From UBA7985 sp038141425 (lineage in GTDB: Bacteria; Pseudomonadota; Alphaproteobacteria; UBA7985), in the NCBI GenBank assembly GCA_038141425.1, contig JAYQIC010000001.1:124001-188000 (forward strand): a DNA stretch of 64,000 nt, read 5' to 3'. A program made the position numbers and the translations under genes. The notes beneath the pieces are model-generated. The model ran no database searches. It saw nothing but the letters and a program-made list of their open reading frames with translations, and was not told where the DNA came from. Positions 1 to 9,768 of this stretch are shown one piece after another (within the stretch, counting starts at the first letter, position 1; every line of letters starts with the position of its first letter).

Positions 1-1
1 C

Positions 2-202
2 GTGAATGACGGTGCCCTAGAGGTTGACGGCGACGACGGCGAACCCTTCACAGGAACCTATGAATTCACGCTGGATGTCTCTCTTTCGACCGAGAGTGGT
101 TCAGGCGGGAACCCCTGTGGCGGGAATTGTGGTGTTGGCGTCGGCGGCGGCGGTGGAAACGGCACCCAACCGGAAGGGCGCGGCCGAGGGCTCGGCGGGT
201 AA
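2..202 (+). CDS. C-terminal fragment of an unrecognised Gly-rich protein
   Basis: The frame is open from the window edge to TAA at 200-202, so this is probably the 3' end of a longer gene. The fragment is acidic at first and then becomes a glycine-rich tail holding a CGGNC pair of cysteines. I do not recognise the family. It lies 180 bp upstream of a secretin gene on the same strand, so it may belong to the same secretion or pilus locus; that link rests on position only. The last 20 codons could also be altered by one of the frameshifts that are common in this window. Confidence 0.4.
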   Translation: MNDGALEVDGDDGEPFTGTYEFTLDVSLSTESGSGGNPCGGNCGVGVGGGGGNGTQPEGRGRGLGG

Positions 203-381
203 CAACCCGTTCCTTTATTCTCAATACAGTAGATTCTGATTTGCAGAGGCAGTCCTGAGACAAAAGCCTCAAAATGGGCATTGTGGATAACTGCGGTATA
301 AAGGTGTGGATCACCACTACGTCTTCTACACGCACTCTGGTACAACGACGTCTTGATGTATGAAGACAGGCGTTCACGAGA

Positions 382-2016
382 ATGACGGGATGGCAGCGGG
401 CAGTAAAACTGGCGATATGCTGGTTGTGTTTGTCTGTGTTGGTGGCGAATAGGAGTAAGGCTCAATTGAGCGATGAGCTGCTTGACAGCACTATTATTTC
501 GAATTCGTTCTATCAGACAGATCTGACGCAGGCCATTCAGGACGTCGCCCTTCAGGCTGGCGTCAATATTATCGTGGCTGCACAGCCGTTGTTCGTGACT
601 GATGCGGTGTTTGAAAACCAAACCCTGCGCACGGTACTCGACCTGTTGCTGGCTGGCACGGGACTGATCTACGACGTCCAGCCGAACTACCTGATTGTGT
701 ATGACCCGCGCGATGTCGATCAAATCGACAACCGCAACGTTGCTGACTTCTACCAGTCGCGCTTCCTTGCCGCCTCCGAGGCGGTGACCCTGCTGCCAAC
801 CAGACCTTCAGCCATTCACCCGCCCTTCGGACTCATCCGGCCTCATTAACATTTACGGGCCCCCTCCGGTGGTCGCCAGGATCAAGTCCCTGCTGCAAGA
901 ACTCGACGTCTTCGGGCTTGAAACGGCTGTTATTCCCACCACGACGATCCCACCAGTTGCCGTCAGAAATGCACTGCCGCGCAACCTTGCCGGCTACGTA
1001 ACATTCGACAACGACAGCAATCAGCTGATTGCCCGAGCACCGAAAGTCTTCATCGAGCAGATCAGGAACTACGTGATCCAGATGGAACGGAATGCCGTGT
1101 CACCCGGCGTTATGTCCGTGCCCAGCGAGTTTGAGATTTATCGGCCACGCTCCACCCCGCCTGTTGATCTCATCCAGCTGCTGCCACCCGGCCTGAGGCA
1201 GTACGTCCAGGCAACGGGCTCGAGTGACTTCACTCACGATCGCAGCGGATGCAGAGATTGTTAGCCCAAATTTTGAATATTCTTGAAACGATTGATCCTG
1301 AACCAACGCAAGTCCTGCTTAAGGCCCACATTGTGTCGATGTCGGCCCGTGAATTGATCGACGAAGGCGCCGAACTAGGGCTACCCCGCGTGCAGGTCGG
1401 CACCGGGTTTTTCAAGAACGCGGCCAATGCGCTCACCTCTCCGTGGGGCGCCAGTGTTGGATATTCTAGCAGTGAAGCGTTTTCCAACGCCCTAAGTCTG
1501 AATTTGCATCTGCTTGCGGCTACGAACAAAGCATCCATTCTCTCGGCACCTTCTGTCGCGTCGATGAACAACAAGCCAGCAGAAATCAGCTTTATCTCGA
1601 AGGTTCAGCAGCTCATTTCGCAGGCTTCAGGCGACGAAGGCGATAGTGCAGGAACACTGAAAGAATTGTCAGGCGGCACCAGCCTAAATATCACCCCCAA
1701 ACTCATGGGGAATGACAATATCCAGCTGCAGATAGCGGTCGATTTCTCTGATTTTGACCCCGTAGGACTCGATGATGATACCGTTGAAACGTCTCGGACG
1801 GCACGCACAACAGTCGTCGTCGAGAATGGCGGTACGGCCGTCATCGGAGGGCTGGCCAGCACGAAGAAAAAGAGCCTGCTCTCCGGTGTTCCAGGCTTCG
1901 ATACGCTGTTCACGCGGGACCGAAATGAAGATGAGACGGTTCAGCTCACAATCCTGATCACAGCGGAAATCATTGACTCCAATGTGTATGAAAGAGCTCT
2001 TCTGATGTCATCATGA
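382..2016 (+). CDS. Secretin-family outer-membrane protein, two frameshifts
   Basis: ATG at 382 follows an in-frame TGA at 361 and begins a signal peptide ending near SKAQ. Residues about 45-110 look like the STN/N0 domain of secretins (DLTQAIQDVALQAGVNI, then a VLDLLL..TGL repeat). The next segment continues in another frame from about 799 (PPPVVARIKSLLQELD, an N1-like module). The C-terminal secretin barrel runs from about 1249, with PEPTQVLLKAHIVSMS, the turn ATNKASILSAPSV, and NGGTAVIGGLAST..SGVPGF near the end. Members form multimeric outer-membrane channels for type II/III secretion or pili. Frameshifts near 799 and 1245 interrupt the gene; both flanks read on sensibly, so sequence error is likely. 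No ATPase or pseudopilin gene is visible here, so the system type is unknown. Confidence 0.8.
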
Positions 2017-2077
2017 CGATGAGCCGAGATGTCTATCAGGAAAAAATGGCACAGGCGCTTAGCAGTTGGGGCATGAG

Positions 2078-2468
2078 ATGACCAGCAAGCATCATATCTC
2101 CCGCATCGCCAAAGCATTCGCGATTGCTGCGGTCGGCTGCGTTGCATCTGTCCTGATTTCTGGGTGCACACCAGGTCGCCGAATTGGAAGCAAACCAAAT
2201 TGGTGATCGCGACGCTGTGATGCCTGTCAGCTTGGGCGAGCGCGCCTTTGTGCGCCCTGAAGCGATGGCGAAGGGCCTCATCCAGGCGGGCTTGTCCTCA
2301 GAGCACGTGCTACAATTTGGACCGTACTTGATGGAAATGATTGCGTCCGAGGGCGGCGCTGAACTGTACATCAGCGGGCGGCTTATCTTCGCGCTGGCGG
2401 TCTTCAATGATGACTTGTACATCACCTCAATGGAAAGAGGTCTGACAGTTGTTCGCGAAGCGGCATAG
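2078..2468 (+). CDS. Small lipoprotein beside the secretin, one frameshift
   Basis: ATG at 2078 starts a basic N-terminus, a hydrophobic stretch and a lipobox LISGC, so export and lipid anchoring are expected. Exactly after the lipobox the frame must slip (about 2163) to reach AHQVAELEANQIGDRDA and an acidic globular domain of about 95 residues ending at TAG 2468. A 20-codon frame at 2019-2081 overlaps the start as ATGA and may couple translation to the secretin. I do not recognise the domain. A pilotin role for the neighbouring secretin is a guess from position and lipidation. Confidence 0.55.
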
Positions 2469-3352
2469 GGCAGTCCCAATAGCACTCTGCCTGTTGGCGG
2501 CTATTATTTTGCCCTGCTCTGCGCTTGCCGACACGAATGCATTGTTCCGTGCTTTCTTGCCCGGATACTTGAGCAGCGGCAGCCTGACAACGTCCGCTGA
2601 GCTTCCGAGAACCTGCAACGAATGGCTCGAAATACCCCAGGATACGCAAGTCGGTGAATTCTCGATGAACATCCGAAGCAATATGGCGTTTGAAGCGGGC
2701 TTAGATTTCCCAGCGATGAATGTAGCCGGGTCTTGCAAGCCCGCCATTCTGGTGAATATCGGCGGAAATCAATACTCCTTCCCGATCAATATAACGATTT
2801 GGATCAAAGATCAGAAATTCGGAATGATTGGTAAAGAAGCCAAGCTCGAGTTCTGAGTCCCTTGTCGAACAGTTTGGCTTCACTCCCTTCTCATGCTCAA
2901 GCGGCTTAGGCGGCGAGTTCGTGGGAAAGACGGCGCTGGAGCAAATACTGCCCAAGACTTTCGCTGGTTCTGTGAAGTTCGACTTGCGCTCAGCACTGAC
3001 TGAAGGATGATTGCTCTGCCGACAATCCGCCGGCCTTGGGTGAATGTACGGTCGGAGGCAATGGAGCCGGCGATCAGTTAGCCAGTGCACAGATACCCTT
3101 GCTGACGGTGGCGATTGCCGAAACCGAAGAAGCACGGAGCGCAATGAGCCGCCAGGGTGAAGCAGCGCTCCTCGAGGAGAAATGTCTCGAAGAGATCGAT
3201 GAGCTCCGGCTGGAAGGCACAGAGATCATTCCCCAAAATGTATCGGAAGAATGCTGGAGGATTACCCCAGCTCAGCAATCGCGCAGACTTTCAAGCTGGC
3301 CGGGCAACGTCTTCTTCAGTTCGCGCGCAGTAAACCAACTCACCAGAGTTGA
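2449..3352 (+). CDS. Exported protein of unknown function, several frameshifts
   Basis: The best start is TTG at 2449, overlapping the preceding gene by 20 bp, which gives a signal peptide ending at ALADT. The first 130 residues are intact. Plausible coding then moves through three frames: FVGKTALEQILPKTFAGSV (to about 3005), GAGDQLASAQIPLLTVAIAE (to about 3245), and EDYPSSAIAQTFKLAGQRLL ending at TGA 3350-3352, which overlaps the end of the opposing puuB gene by 13 bp. The product would be about 300 residues, alpha-helical towards the end. No family is recognised. Whether it is one gene or two is not settled because the internal stops could be real. Confidence 0.45.
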
Positions 3353-4670
3353 TCCCGCAGCGCGTACCAGCTCATGGCCGCGATCAGCAGCGGTTGACGC
3401 CAGCGCCCTGCCCCGGGGAACACTGGGGTCGGCAGGCCCTGCATCACGCGGAAATCGCGGTCGTTGCCGTCCAGCATATCGGCGAAAATCTGCCCCGATT
3501 TGGTCGCCATGGCCACGCCGGAACCCGAATAGCCCGACAGGCTGTAGAGGTTCGGTCCCAGCTCGGCATAGTCGGGCAGACGCTTCATGGTGATGCCCAG
3601 CGTGCCGCCCCAGCCGTAGTCAAGCGCCACGTCGGCGAGCTGGGGGAAGACCGTCAGCATAGGGCGACGGACGAAGGTCCGGATGTCACGCGGGAAGCGG
3701 TAGCCATAGGTCTCACCGCCGCCAAACAGCATCCGGCGATCGGCGCTCAGCCGGTAGTAGTTGACCACGAAGCGGCTGTCGGCGACCGCAACATCATCGC
3801 GGATCAGCGACCGGCAGCGCTCCTCGCTCAGCGGCTCGGTGGCGACGACGAAGGAGTTGATCGGCATCACCCGGGCCGAGGTCCGCGGCTCCAGCCCGCT
3901 CAGATAGCCGTTGCAGGCGTAGAGCACGATTTTGGCCCGCACACCGTCCCTGCGGCCGTGGCAGAGCCGCCCAGCCGGACCTCGTGCGGGTCACCGGGGC
4001 TGACAGTGGCGACCTCTGCCCGGTCAAAAATGCGGGCGCCGGCGGCCTCTGCGGCCCGGGCCAGCCCGAGCGCGAAATTCAGCGGGTGAACGTGCCCGCC
4101 GCCGGTGTCGAGCGTTCCGCCGAATGCATCCGCCGCGCCGAGCATCTCCGGCATTTCCTCGCGCTCGACGAACCGGATCTGGTCGTAGCCGTATTCGTCC
4201 TGCAGCTTGGCCGCATAGTCGCGGGCCTCAGCGTCGTAGCGCGCGCGGTGGTTGGTGTGCAGCAGCCCCGGCTTGTAGTCCGCGGGGATGGCGTATTCGT
4301 CGATCAGTGCGCGCACCAGCGCCGGGGCCTCGACCCCGATGCGGAAGGCCTCGCGGGCATGATCCACCCCGACCAGCGCTTCCAGACTGTCCTGGTCGCT
4401 ACGCTGGCCCACCCCGACCTGCCCGCCGTTGCGCCCGGAGGCGCCCCAGCCTGCGCGGTGGGCGTCGAGGACCACCACCGACCGCCCCTGCCGTGCACAG
4501 TGCAGCGCCGCGCTCAGGCCGGTGAAGCCACCACCGATGATGCAGACCTCAGCGTCTTCCATCCCGCTCAGGCGCGGGCGATCGACCACGTTCTTCGCCG
4601 TGGCGGCGTAGTAGGACGGGGGGAAGGTCCCCGCCCGGTCGTTGAGGTGAAGAAGGCTGTTTTGGCTCAC
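3340..4670 (-). CDS. puuB: FAD-dependent amine oxidase, gamma-glutamylputrescine oxidase type
   Basis: This enzyme oxidises gamma-glutamylputrescine to the aminobutyraldehyde with release of ammonia and hydrogen peroxide. The N-terminal Rossmann motif CIIGGGFTGLSAALH, the following WGASGRNGGQ and the C-terminal SLSGYSGSGVAMATKSG are typical of the DAO/OrdL/PuuB family. Length about 440 residues fits. The frame changes near 3940 (ATAAGTV to AKIVLYACNGYL), so the gene is split here by one indel. It lies 31 bp downstream of puuA on the same strand, which supports the polyamine role over other OrdL-like oxidases. Confidence 0.8.
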
Positions 4671-4701
4671 GTTGCTGGCTGCCGTTTCACACCGGCGCGC
4701 G

Positions 4702-6108
4702 CTACACGTTGAGCAGGAGGTGCTGACGCTCCCACGGGCTGATCACCTGCATGAAGGCATCGTATTCCTCAAACTTCAGCGCGGTGTACATATCGACGAA
4801 TTTCTGTCCCAGCACCTCGGCGAGCTCCTCGCTGGCGGCGAAGGCCTCGATCCCCTCGAGCAGCGAATAGGGCAAGGCCCGTCCACCGGCAAAACCGTTG
4901 CCGGTCACGGGTTCGCGCGGCTCAATCTTGTTGCGGATCCCCAGCAGGCCCGCGGCCAGCGATCCGGCGATGGCGATGTAGGGGTTGGTATCGGCCCCGA
5001 TCAGCCGGTTTTCCACCCGGCGATTCTTCGGCCCCGAGCGCGGCACCCGCAGCCCCGTGGTTCGGTTATCGTAGCCCCATTCGAGGTTGATCGGCGCGGA
5101 CATGTCCGGGACCAGCCGGCGGTAGGAGTTCACGTAGGGCGCCCACAGCGCGGAGGTGGCGTAGGAGTACTTCTGCTGCCCACCAATGAACCAGCGGAAC
5201 AGGTCGGTCGGCTCGCCTTTGGCGTCGCTGAAGATGTTGTCTCCGCTGTCGATCTCGACCACCGACTGGTGGATGTGCATGGCGTTGCCCGCGTGGCCCT
5301 CGATCGGCTTGGCCATGAAGGTTGCGTAGCACCCGCAGCGCAGCGCCGCTTCGCGCACCGTGCGCTTGAAGATGAAGACCTCGTCGGCCTTCTCCATCGC
5401 ATCGCCGTGGACGAGGTTGACCTCGAGCTGGGCAGGACCGAATTCCTGAATGATGGTGTCGATCTCGACCCCCTGTGCGGCGGCGAAGTCGTAGATATGG
5501 TCGGTGACGCTTTCGTACTCGTCGATCCCCTGCATCGAGAACGCCTGATTGCTGCGCTGGGTCCGGCCCGAGCGGCCTTGCGGCGGTTCCAGCGGCAGGT
5601 CGGGATCGGTGTTCGGCTTGGTCAGGTAGAACTCGAGCTCCGGCGCAATGACCGGCTTCCAGCCCAGCTTTTCGAAGCCCTTGAGCACCCGGCGCAGGAC
5701 CGAGCGTGGGGCAAAGTCGATCGGCTTACCATCCAGGTCGAGCACGTCGTGGATCACCTGGATCGACGGCACCGTGGCCCAGGGCAGCGAACTCGCCGTG
5801 CGCAGGTCGGGCTTGAGGATCATATCGGCATCAGACCACAGCTCGCGGTGCGGGCTGTCGGCATAGGAGCCGGTGATGGTCGAAAAGAACACGGAGGTCG
5901 GCAGGCGAGTTTCGACCCCGCCGAACCACTTCTCCGCCGGCATGACCTTGCCGCGCGCGATACCGGCGAAATCCGGCGTGTGGCACTCGATTTCCTCGAC
6001 GCCCTTCTCGCGCGCCCATTTGCGAAGCTCGCTCATCCGCCCCGATACGAGATCGGGGGACTCTTCTAAGCTGATTTCAGGCTCAAGACTCTGTGGCAGA
6101 TCGTTCAT
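4702..6108 (-). CDS. puuA: Glutamine synthetase family protein, gamma-glutamylputrescine synthetase
   Basis: An intact 468-residue member of the glutamine synthetase superfamily, the short PuuA-like type. It should ligate glutamate to putrescine or a related amine using ATP. Recognisable parts are the beta-grasp N-terminus, the metal and ATP-binding catalytic domain with APELEFYL, HIHQSVVEID and the R/N loop NRTTGLRVPRSGPKNRRVENR region around residues 345-365. ATG at 6108 lies 12 bp after the aminotransferase stop, and puuB follows 31 bp later, so the three form one operon. The exact amine is not decided by sequence; neighbouring genes favour putrescine. Confidence 0.88.
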   Translation of the reverse strand: MNDLPQSLEPEISLEESPDLVSGRMSELRKWAREKGVEEIECHTPDFAGIARGKVMPAEKWFGGVETRLPTSVFFSTITGSYADSPHRELWSDADMILKPDLRTASSLPWATVPSIQVIHDVLDLDGKPIDFAPRSVLRRVLKGFEKLGWKPVIAPELEFYLTKPNTDPDLPLEPPQGRSGRTQRSNQAFSMQGIDEYESVTDHIYDFAAAQGVEIDTIIQEFGPAQLEVNLVHGDAMEKADEVFIFKRTVREAALRCGCYATFMAKPIEGHAGNAMHIHQSVVEIDSGDNIFSDAKGEPTDLFRWFIGGQQKYSYATSALWAPYVNSYRRLVPDMSAPINLEWGYDNRTTGLRVPRSGPKNRRVENRLIGADTNPYIAIAGSLAAGLLGIRNKIEPREPVTGNGFAGGRALPYSLLEGIEAFAASEELAEVLGQKFVDMYTALKFEEYDAFMQVISPWERQHLLLNV

Positions 6109-6120
6109 GATGCATGGTCC

Positions 6121-7508
6121 TCAGGCCATCTTGTCCGCAACCGCGGCGGCCGTCTGGTCCAGCGCCGTCCAAGCACGCTCGACGAGCAGGTCGATTTCAT
6201 CATCCGCGATCGGCAGCGGCGGGCTGCAGACCATGGAATCCCGAACCGCCCGCATCACCAGATTGTTGCGGAAGCAGAAATCACGGCACATGCCGCCGAC
6301 CTCGCCGCTGTTCTCGAACCGCCGCCGCGACCCGCTGGCCGCATCGGGGACGAGCTCCAGCTTGCCGAGCAGGCCGAAGGTCACGGCCTCCCCCACCAGC
6401 GGGTGATCGCCCAGCGCAGCAAACTTCTCCGCTAATACGTGCTGCGTGTGGGCGCCGACGCGGTCGACCAGCCCCTCGCGCTCCATGATCTCAAGGTTGG
6501 CGATGGCCGCGGCGGCGCTGACCGGGTGACCGGCATAGGTGTAGCCGTGGGCAAACTCGCCGTCCTGACTGACGCCCTCGTAGACCTCGTTGGTCAGACC
6601 GACCCCGCCCATGGGCAGGTAGCCGCTGGTCAGGCCCTTGGCCATGGCGATCATATCGGGGCGCAGGTCCAGCCGCTGTGAGCCAAACCAGGTGCCCAGA
6701 CGGCCGAAGCCGCAGATCACTTCATCGGCGACGAACAGAATTTCGCGCTCCTCACAGATCCGGCGCACTTCAGGCCAGTAGCTGTCCGGCGGGATGATGA
6801 CCCCGCCCGCGCCCTGAATCGGCTCGGCGATGAAGGCCGCGACCCGGTCTTCGCCGAGCTGGTCGATGGCCTGCTCCAGCTCGCGGGCGCGCATCAGACC
6901 GAAGGCGTCGGGGTCCATGTCCCCGCCTTCATCGAACCAGTAGGGCTGACCGATGTGGTGAATATCGGGAATGGGCAAGCCGCCCTGCGCGTGCATGAAC
7001 TGCATCCCCCGAGGCTGGCCGAAGCCATCGACGAGCCGTGGTAGGCGTTCTTGCGCGAGATGATGATCGTCTTGTCGGGCTTACCGCGCCCGGCCCAGTA
7101 TGTCCGCGCCAGTCGGATCACCGTATCGTTGCTGTCCGAACCAGAGGTGCCGAACATGAACTTCTCGATCCCGTCGGGGGTGAGCTGGGCCAGCTTCTCC
7201 GACAGTACGATCACCGGCGGGTGCGTGGTCTTGAAGAAGGTGTTGTAGTAGGGCAGCTGGGCGATCTGGCGGCTCACGGCCTCCCCGATTTCCTGCCGAC
7301 CATAGCCGATGTTGACGCACCACAGGCCCGCCATCCCGTCGAGGATCTGGCCGCCGTTGCTGTCATTGATGAAAACGCCCTCGGCCGACGTGATCACCCG
7401 CAGGTCCCCCGGACCCAGCGCGTCGTGATCGGTGAAGGGGTGCATGTGGCTACCGAGATCGGCTGCGATCATTTCATCGGTGGTCGGAAGGTTACCCAGA
7501 GAAAACAT
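6121..7508 (-). CDS. Class III PLP aminotransferase, putrescine/diamine type, one frameshift
   Basis: A class III (omega) aminotransferase of about 460 residues, first gene of the polyamine operon. The PLP lysine is in MIAMAKGLTSGYLP; FVADEVICGFGRLG holds the aspartate that binds the PLP ring nitrogen, and YAGHPVSAAAA is typical of the SpuC/putrescine-pyruvate group. Start ATG is at 7508 (MFSLGNLPTTDEM). The frame slips near 7000, between SSMASASLGG and MQFMHAQGGLP, by one indel. Substrate is inferred from puuA and puuB downstream; a beta-alanine or GABA aminotransferase role remains possible. Confidence 0.82.
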
Positions 7509-7716
7509 GAGAACCGCCTTTCGCTGTAACAGGTGCCGGAAACCTACGCCCAACATCGGTCGCGGGGAAATGATTCCTTCGGCTCTGACTGCGCGGAAGG
7601 TCCATTTTCCCGATCCTAGCCGGTTTATCGCGAATTTATAGGGTCTTATCTTGTAATTTCCCGCGAAAATGCGCCACCATAGTCGGGAATTCCTAACCCA
7701 GATCAGGAGTCCAGAC
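7509..7716. promoter_or_regulatory. Divergent promoter region, polyamine operon / oxygenase
   Basis: This 208-bp gap separates the start of the leftward polyamine operon from the start of the rightward 2OG oxygenase gene, so promoters for both must lie here. An A/T-rich stretch around 7620-7665 stands out from the G/C-rich surroundings. A CAGGAG ribosome-binding site lies at 7704-7709, about 7 bp before ATG 7717. I could not pick one operator with confidence. Confidence 0.5.
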
Positions 7717-8555
7717 ATGGAACTCGTTGCCGTTGACTACACCAGCCCCACCGCGAAGCAGGACTTTGTCCGGTCGCTCCGGGACACCGGTTTCGGCGTG
7801 CTCAAGAACCACCCTTTGCGACAGGAAGAAGTGCAGGAAATCTACGACGACTGGCGACAGTTTTTCAGCGAGGACCGCAAGAACGACTTCGCCGTGCCGC
7901 ACAATGGCGCAGGCGGGTTCTACCCCCAGTCGCTGTCCGAGACCGCCAAGGGCAACACCATCAAGGACATCAAGGAGTTCTTCCACTACTACCCCGGCGA
8001 TGTCTGCCCCGACGACCTGCTGCCCAAGGCCCAAGCCTACCACCAGCGGGCGACCAACCTCGCCGCCGAGCTGCTGCAATGGATTGAGGATGAGTCCCCG
8101 AGGACGTGACGGCGCTGTACAGCGAATCCCTCTCGGCGATGATCGAGGGCAGCCCCAAGCACCTGCTGCGCATCCTGCACTACCCGCCGCTGACCGGCGA
8201 TGAAGAGCCGGCGGCAATCCGCGCCGCTGCGCACGAGGATATCAACCTGATCACCATCCTGCCCGCCTCCAACGAGCCGGGGCTGCAGGTGCTGGCCAAG
8301 GACGGTTCTTGGCTGGAAGTGCCCTGTGACTTTGGGAACCTGATCGTCAACATCGGCGATATGCTGCAGGAAGCCTCGGGCGGCTACTTCCCCTCGACCA
8401 CCCACCGCGTGGTGAACCCCGAGGGCGCGGATAAGACCATCGGCCGGATCAGCCTGCCGCTGTTCTGCCCCCCACGCCCCGAAGTCGTCCTGTCCGACCG
8501 GTACACGGCAGATTCGTACCTGCAGGAGCGTCTGCGCCAGCTGCGCGGCGGCTGA
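7717..8555 (+). CDS. Isopenicillin-N-synthase-like 2OG-Fe(II) oxygenase, one frameshift
   Basis: A non-haem iron oxygenase of about 280 residues using 2-oxoglutarate. The iron ligands are visible: AAHEDINLITIL (His-x-Asp) and STTHRVVN (distal His), with RISLP giving the arginine that binds the co-substrate. The N-terminal domain (DTGFGVLKNHPL) is the usual DIOX_N. The frame slips near 8095, after WIEDESP. ATG 7717 has a good ribosome-binding site. The gene is divergent from the polyamine operon, so its substrate may be a polyamine-derived or amino-acid compound; this is inference. Confidence 0.8.
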
Positions 8556-8606
8556 TCCGCCGGGGCCTGCTTGGTCCCGGACGACCAGCGACAAAACGAA
8601 AAATCG

Positions 8607-8647
8607 GGGGCTGTGGCAGCTTGAAGGACTGCTACAGCCCCTTTTTT
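8607..8647 (+). terminator. Rho-independent terminator after the oxygenase gene
   Basis: A 13-bp stem (ggggctgtggcag with ctgctacagcccc, one mismatch) is followed by six T residues, 50 bp after the oxygenase stop. Confidence 0.85.
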
Positions 8648-8826
8648 CAGGGTTATGCCCGGTGGCAGAAACCTCCTGAAACATTGCCATACCCAATGTT
8701 TCAACAATGGTGACAACTGAAAGCGATCCGAGAAACGCGCGCAACAGAACGGGCCTACACCGGTCAGCGTCAACCACGGGAAACGACCTTCCCGCCCCGT
8801 TCAAACGTCTTTCTGAGGATCACATC

Positions 8827-9675
8827 ATGAAAATCGCTTCTCTGCTCAGCAAAATCTCTGTGACCGCAACGGGTGCCGTTGCTGGTCTGCTTCTCGCCAC
8901 TTCCGCTCAGGCCGGTCTGAACGACCTTCGCGGCGCCTGGATCAACGTCGACGAGAGCACCCGCGGCATCACCAAGGTGGTGATTGGCGGTGAGGGTGCC
9001 CACCCGACCCTGAACACCTGGGGAGCCTGCCACCCCAACGACTGTGACTGGGGTGAAGTCTCGGCCATGCCGCTGGCTTCCTCAGTCAGCGCCTCGCCGC
9101 TGTCCGCCGAGCGGATCATGGCACGCTACGACAAGTCCCACGCCACCTCTCTGGTCAGCGCCTACCTGCACGGTGACAAGCTGATCATCGAAAACGCCAC
9201 CGACTTTAAGGATGGCCGCACCGATACCTTCTACCGCTACACCCTGAAGCGGATGCCGGTGAGCATCCCGCCGATTATCCAGCCCAACCCACTCCTGCCT
9301 CTGCTCCCTCTGCTGCCCCTGCTGCCGGTTGAAAACAACCTTGATCAGCTCGAAGGCGCCTGGTTCAACATCGACGACGATACCCGCGGCGTGACGAAAA
9401 TCCGCGTGGTGGTCGATGGTGCCGCCGTAAAGGTCAAGGCCTGGGGCTCCTGCCACCCAAGCGACTGTAACTGGGGCTGGACCCAAGGCACGCCGCTGAC
9501 CGACAGCGTGGGCGCTCACCCGACCACCGCCAAGCGGATCATGGCCAAGTGGGACCAGGGCTTCGCCACCCGCACCATGGTGCTCAAGCGTCACGGCCAC
9601 AAGCTGATCGCCGAGATCACCACCGTCTACACCGACGGCCGTTCAGACCGCTTCAACACCTACATTTTCCAATAG
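8827..9675 (+). CDS. Exported protein with two copies of a CHPxDCxWG domain
   Basis: ATG 8827 follows a GAGGA site and starts a clear signal peptide (cut near SAQAG). The mature protein of about 255 residues is an internal duplication. Each copy, about 105 residues, begins GAW(I/F)N(V/I)D..TRG(I/V)TK and has WG(A/S)CHP(N/S)DC(D/N)WG, then a R(I)MA(R/K)(Y/W)D..(F/H)AT strand and ends DGR(T/S)D(T/R)F..Y. The copies are joined by a PLLPLLPLLPLLP linker coded by an imperfect 9-bp tandem repeat at about 9290-9330. The paired cysteines and histidine could form a disulphide or bind metal. I recall similar WG-CHP-DC-WG stretches in uncharacterised bacterial exported proteins but know no function. Confidence 0.75.
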   Translation: MKIASLLSKISVTATGAVAGLLLATSAQAGLNDLRGAWINVDESTRGITKVVIGGEGAHPTLNTWGACHPNDCDWGEVSAMPLASSVSASPLSAERIMARYDKSHATSLVSAYLHGDKLIIENATDFKDGRTDTFYRYTLKRMPVSIPPIIQPNPLLPLLPLLPLLPVENNLDQLEGAWFNIDDDTRGVTKIRVVVDGAAVKVKAWGSCHPSDCNWGWTQGTPLTDSVGAHPTTAKRIMAKWDQGFATRTMVLKRHGHKLIAEITTVYTDGRSDRFNTYIFQ

Positions 9676-9721
9676 GCCGGACCGGGGGAACCCCAGACCG
9701 CCAATCACCCGGAAACCATGA

Positions 9722-9749
9722 AAAAGGGGCGCTGCGAGGCGCCCCTTTT
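9722..9749. terminator. Bidirectional terminator between convergent genes
   Basis: The stem GGGGCGC/GCGCCCC with loop TGCGAG is flanked by an A-run on the left and a T-run on the right, so it can end transcription from the exported-protein gene (+) and from glpX (-). Confidence 0.85.
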
Positions 9750-9768
9750 GATGTTTTCATTTCGCCGT

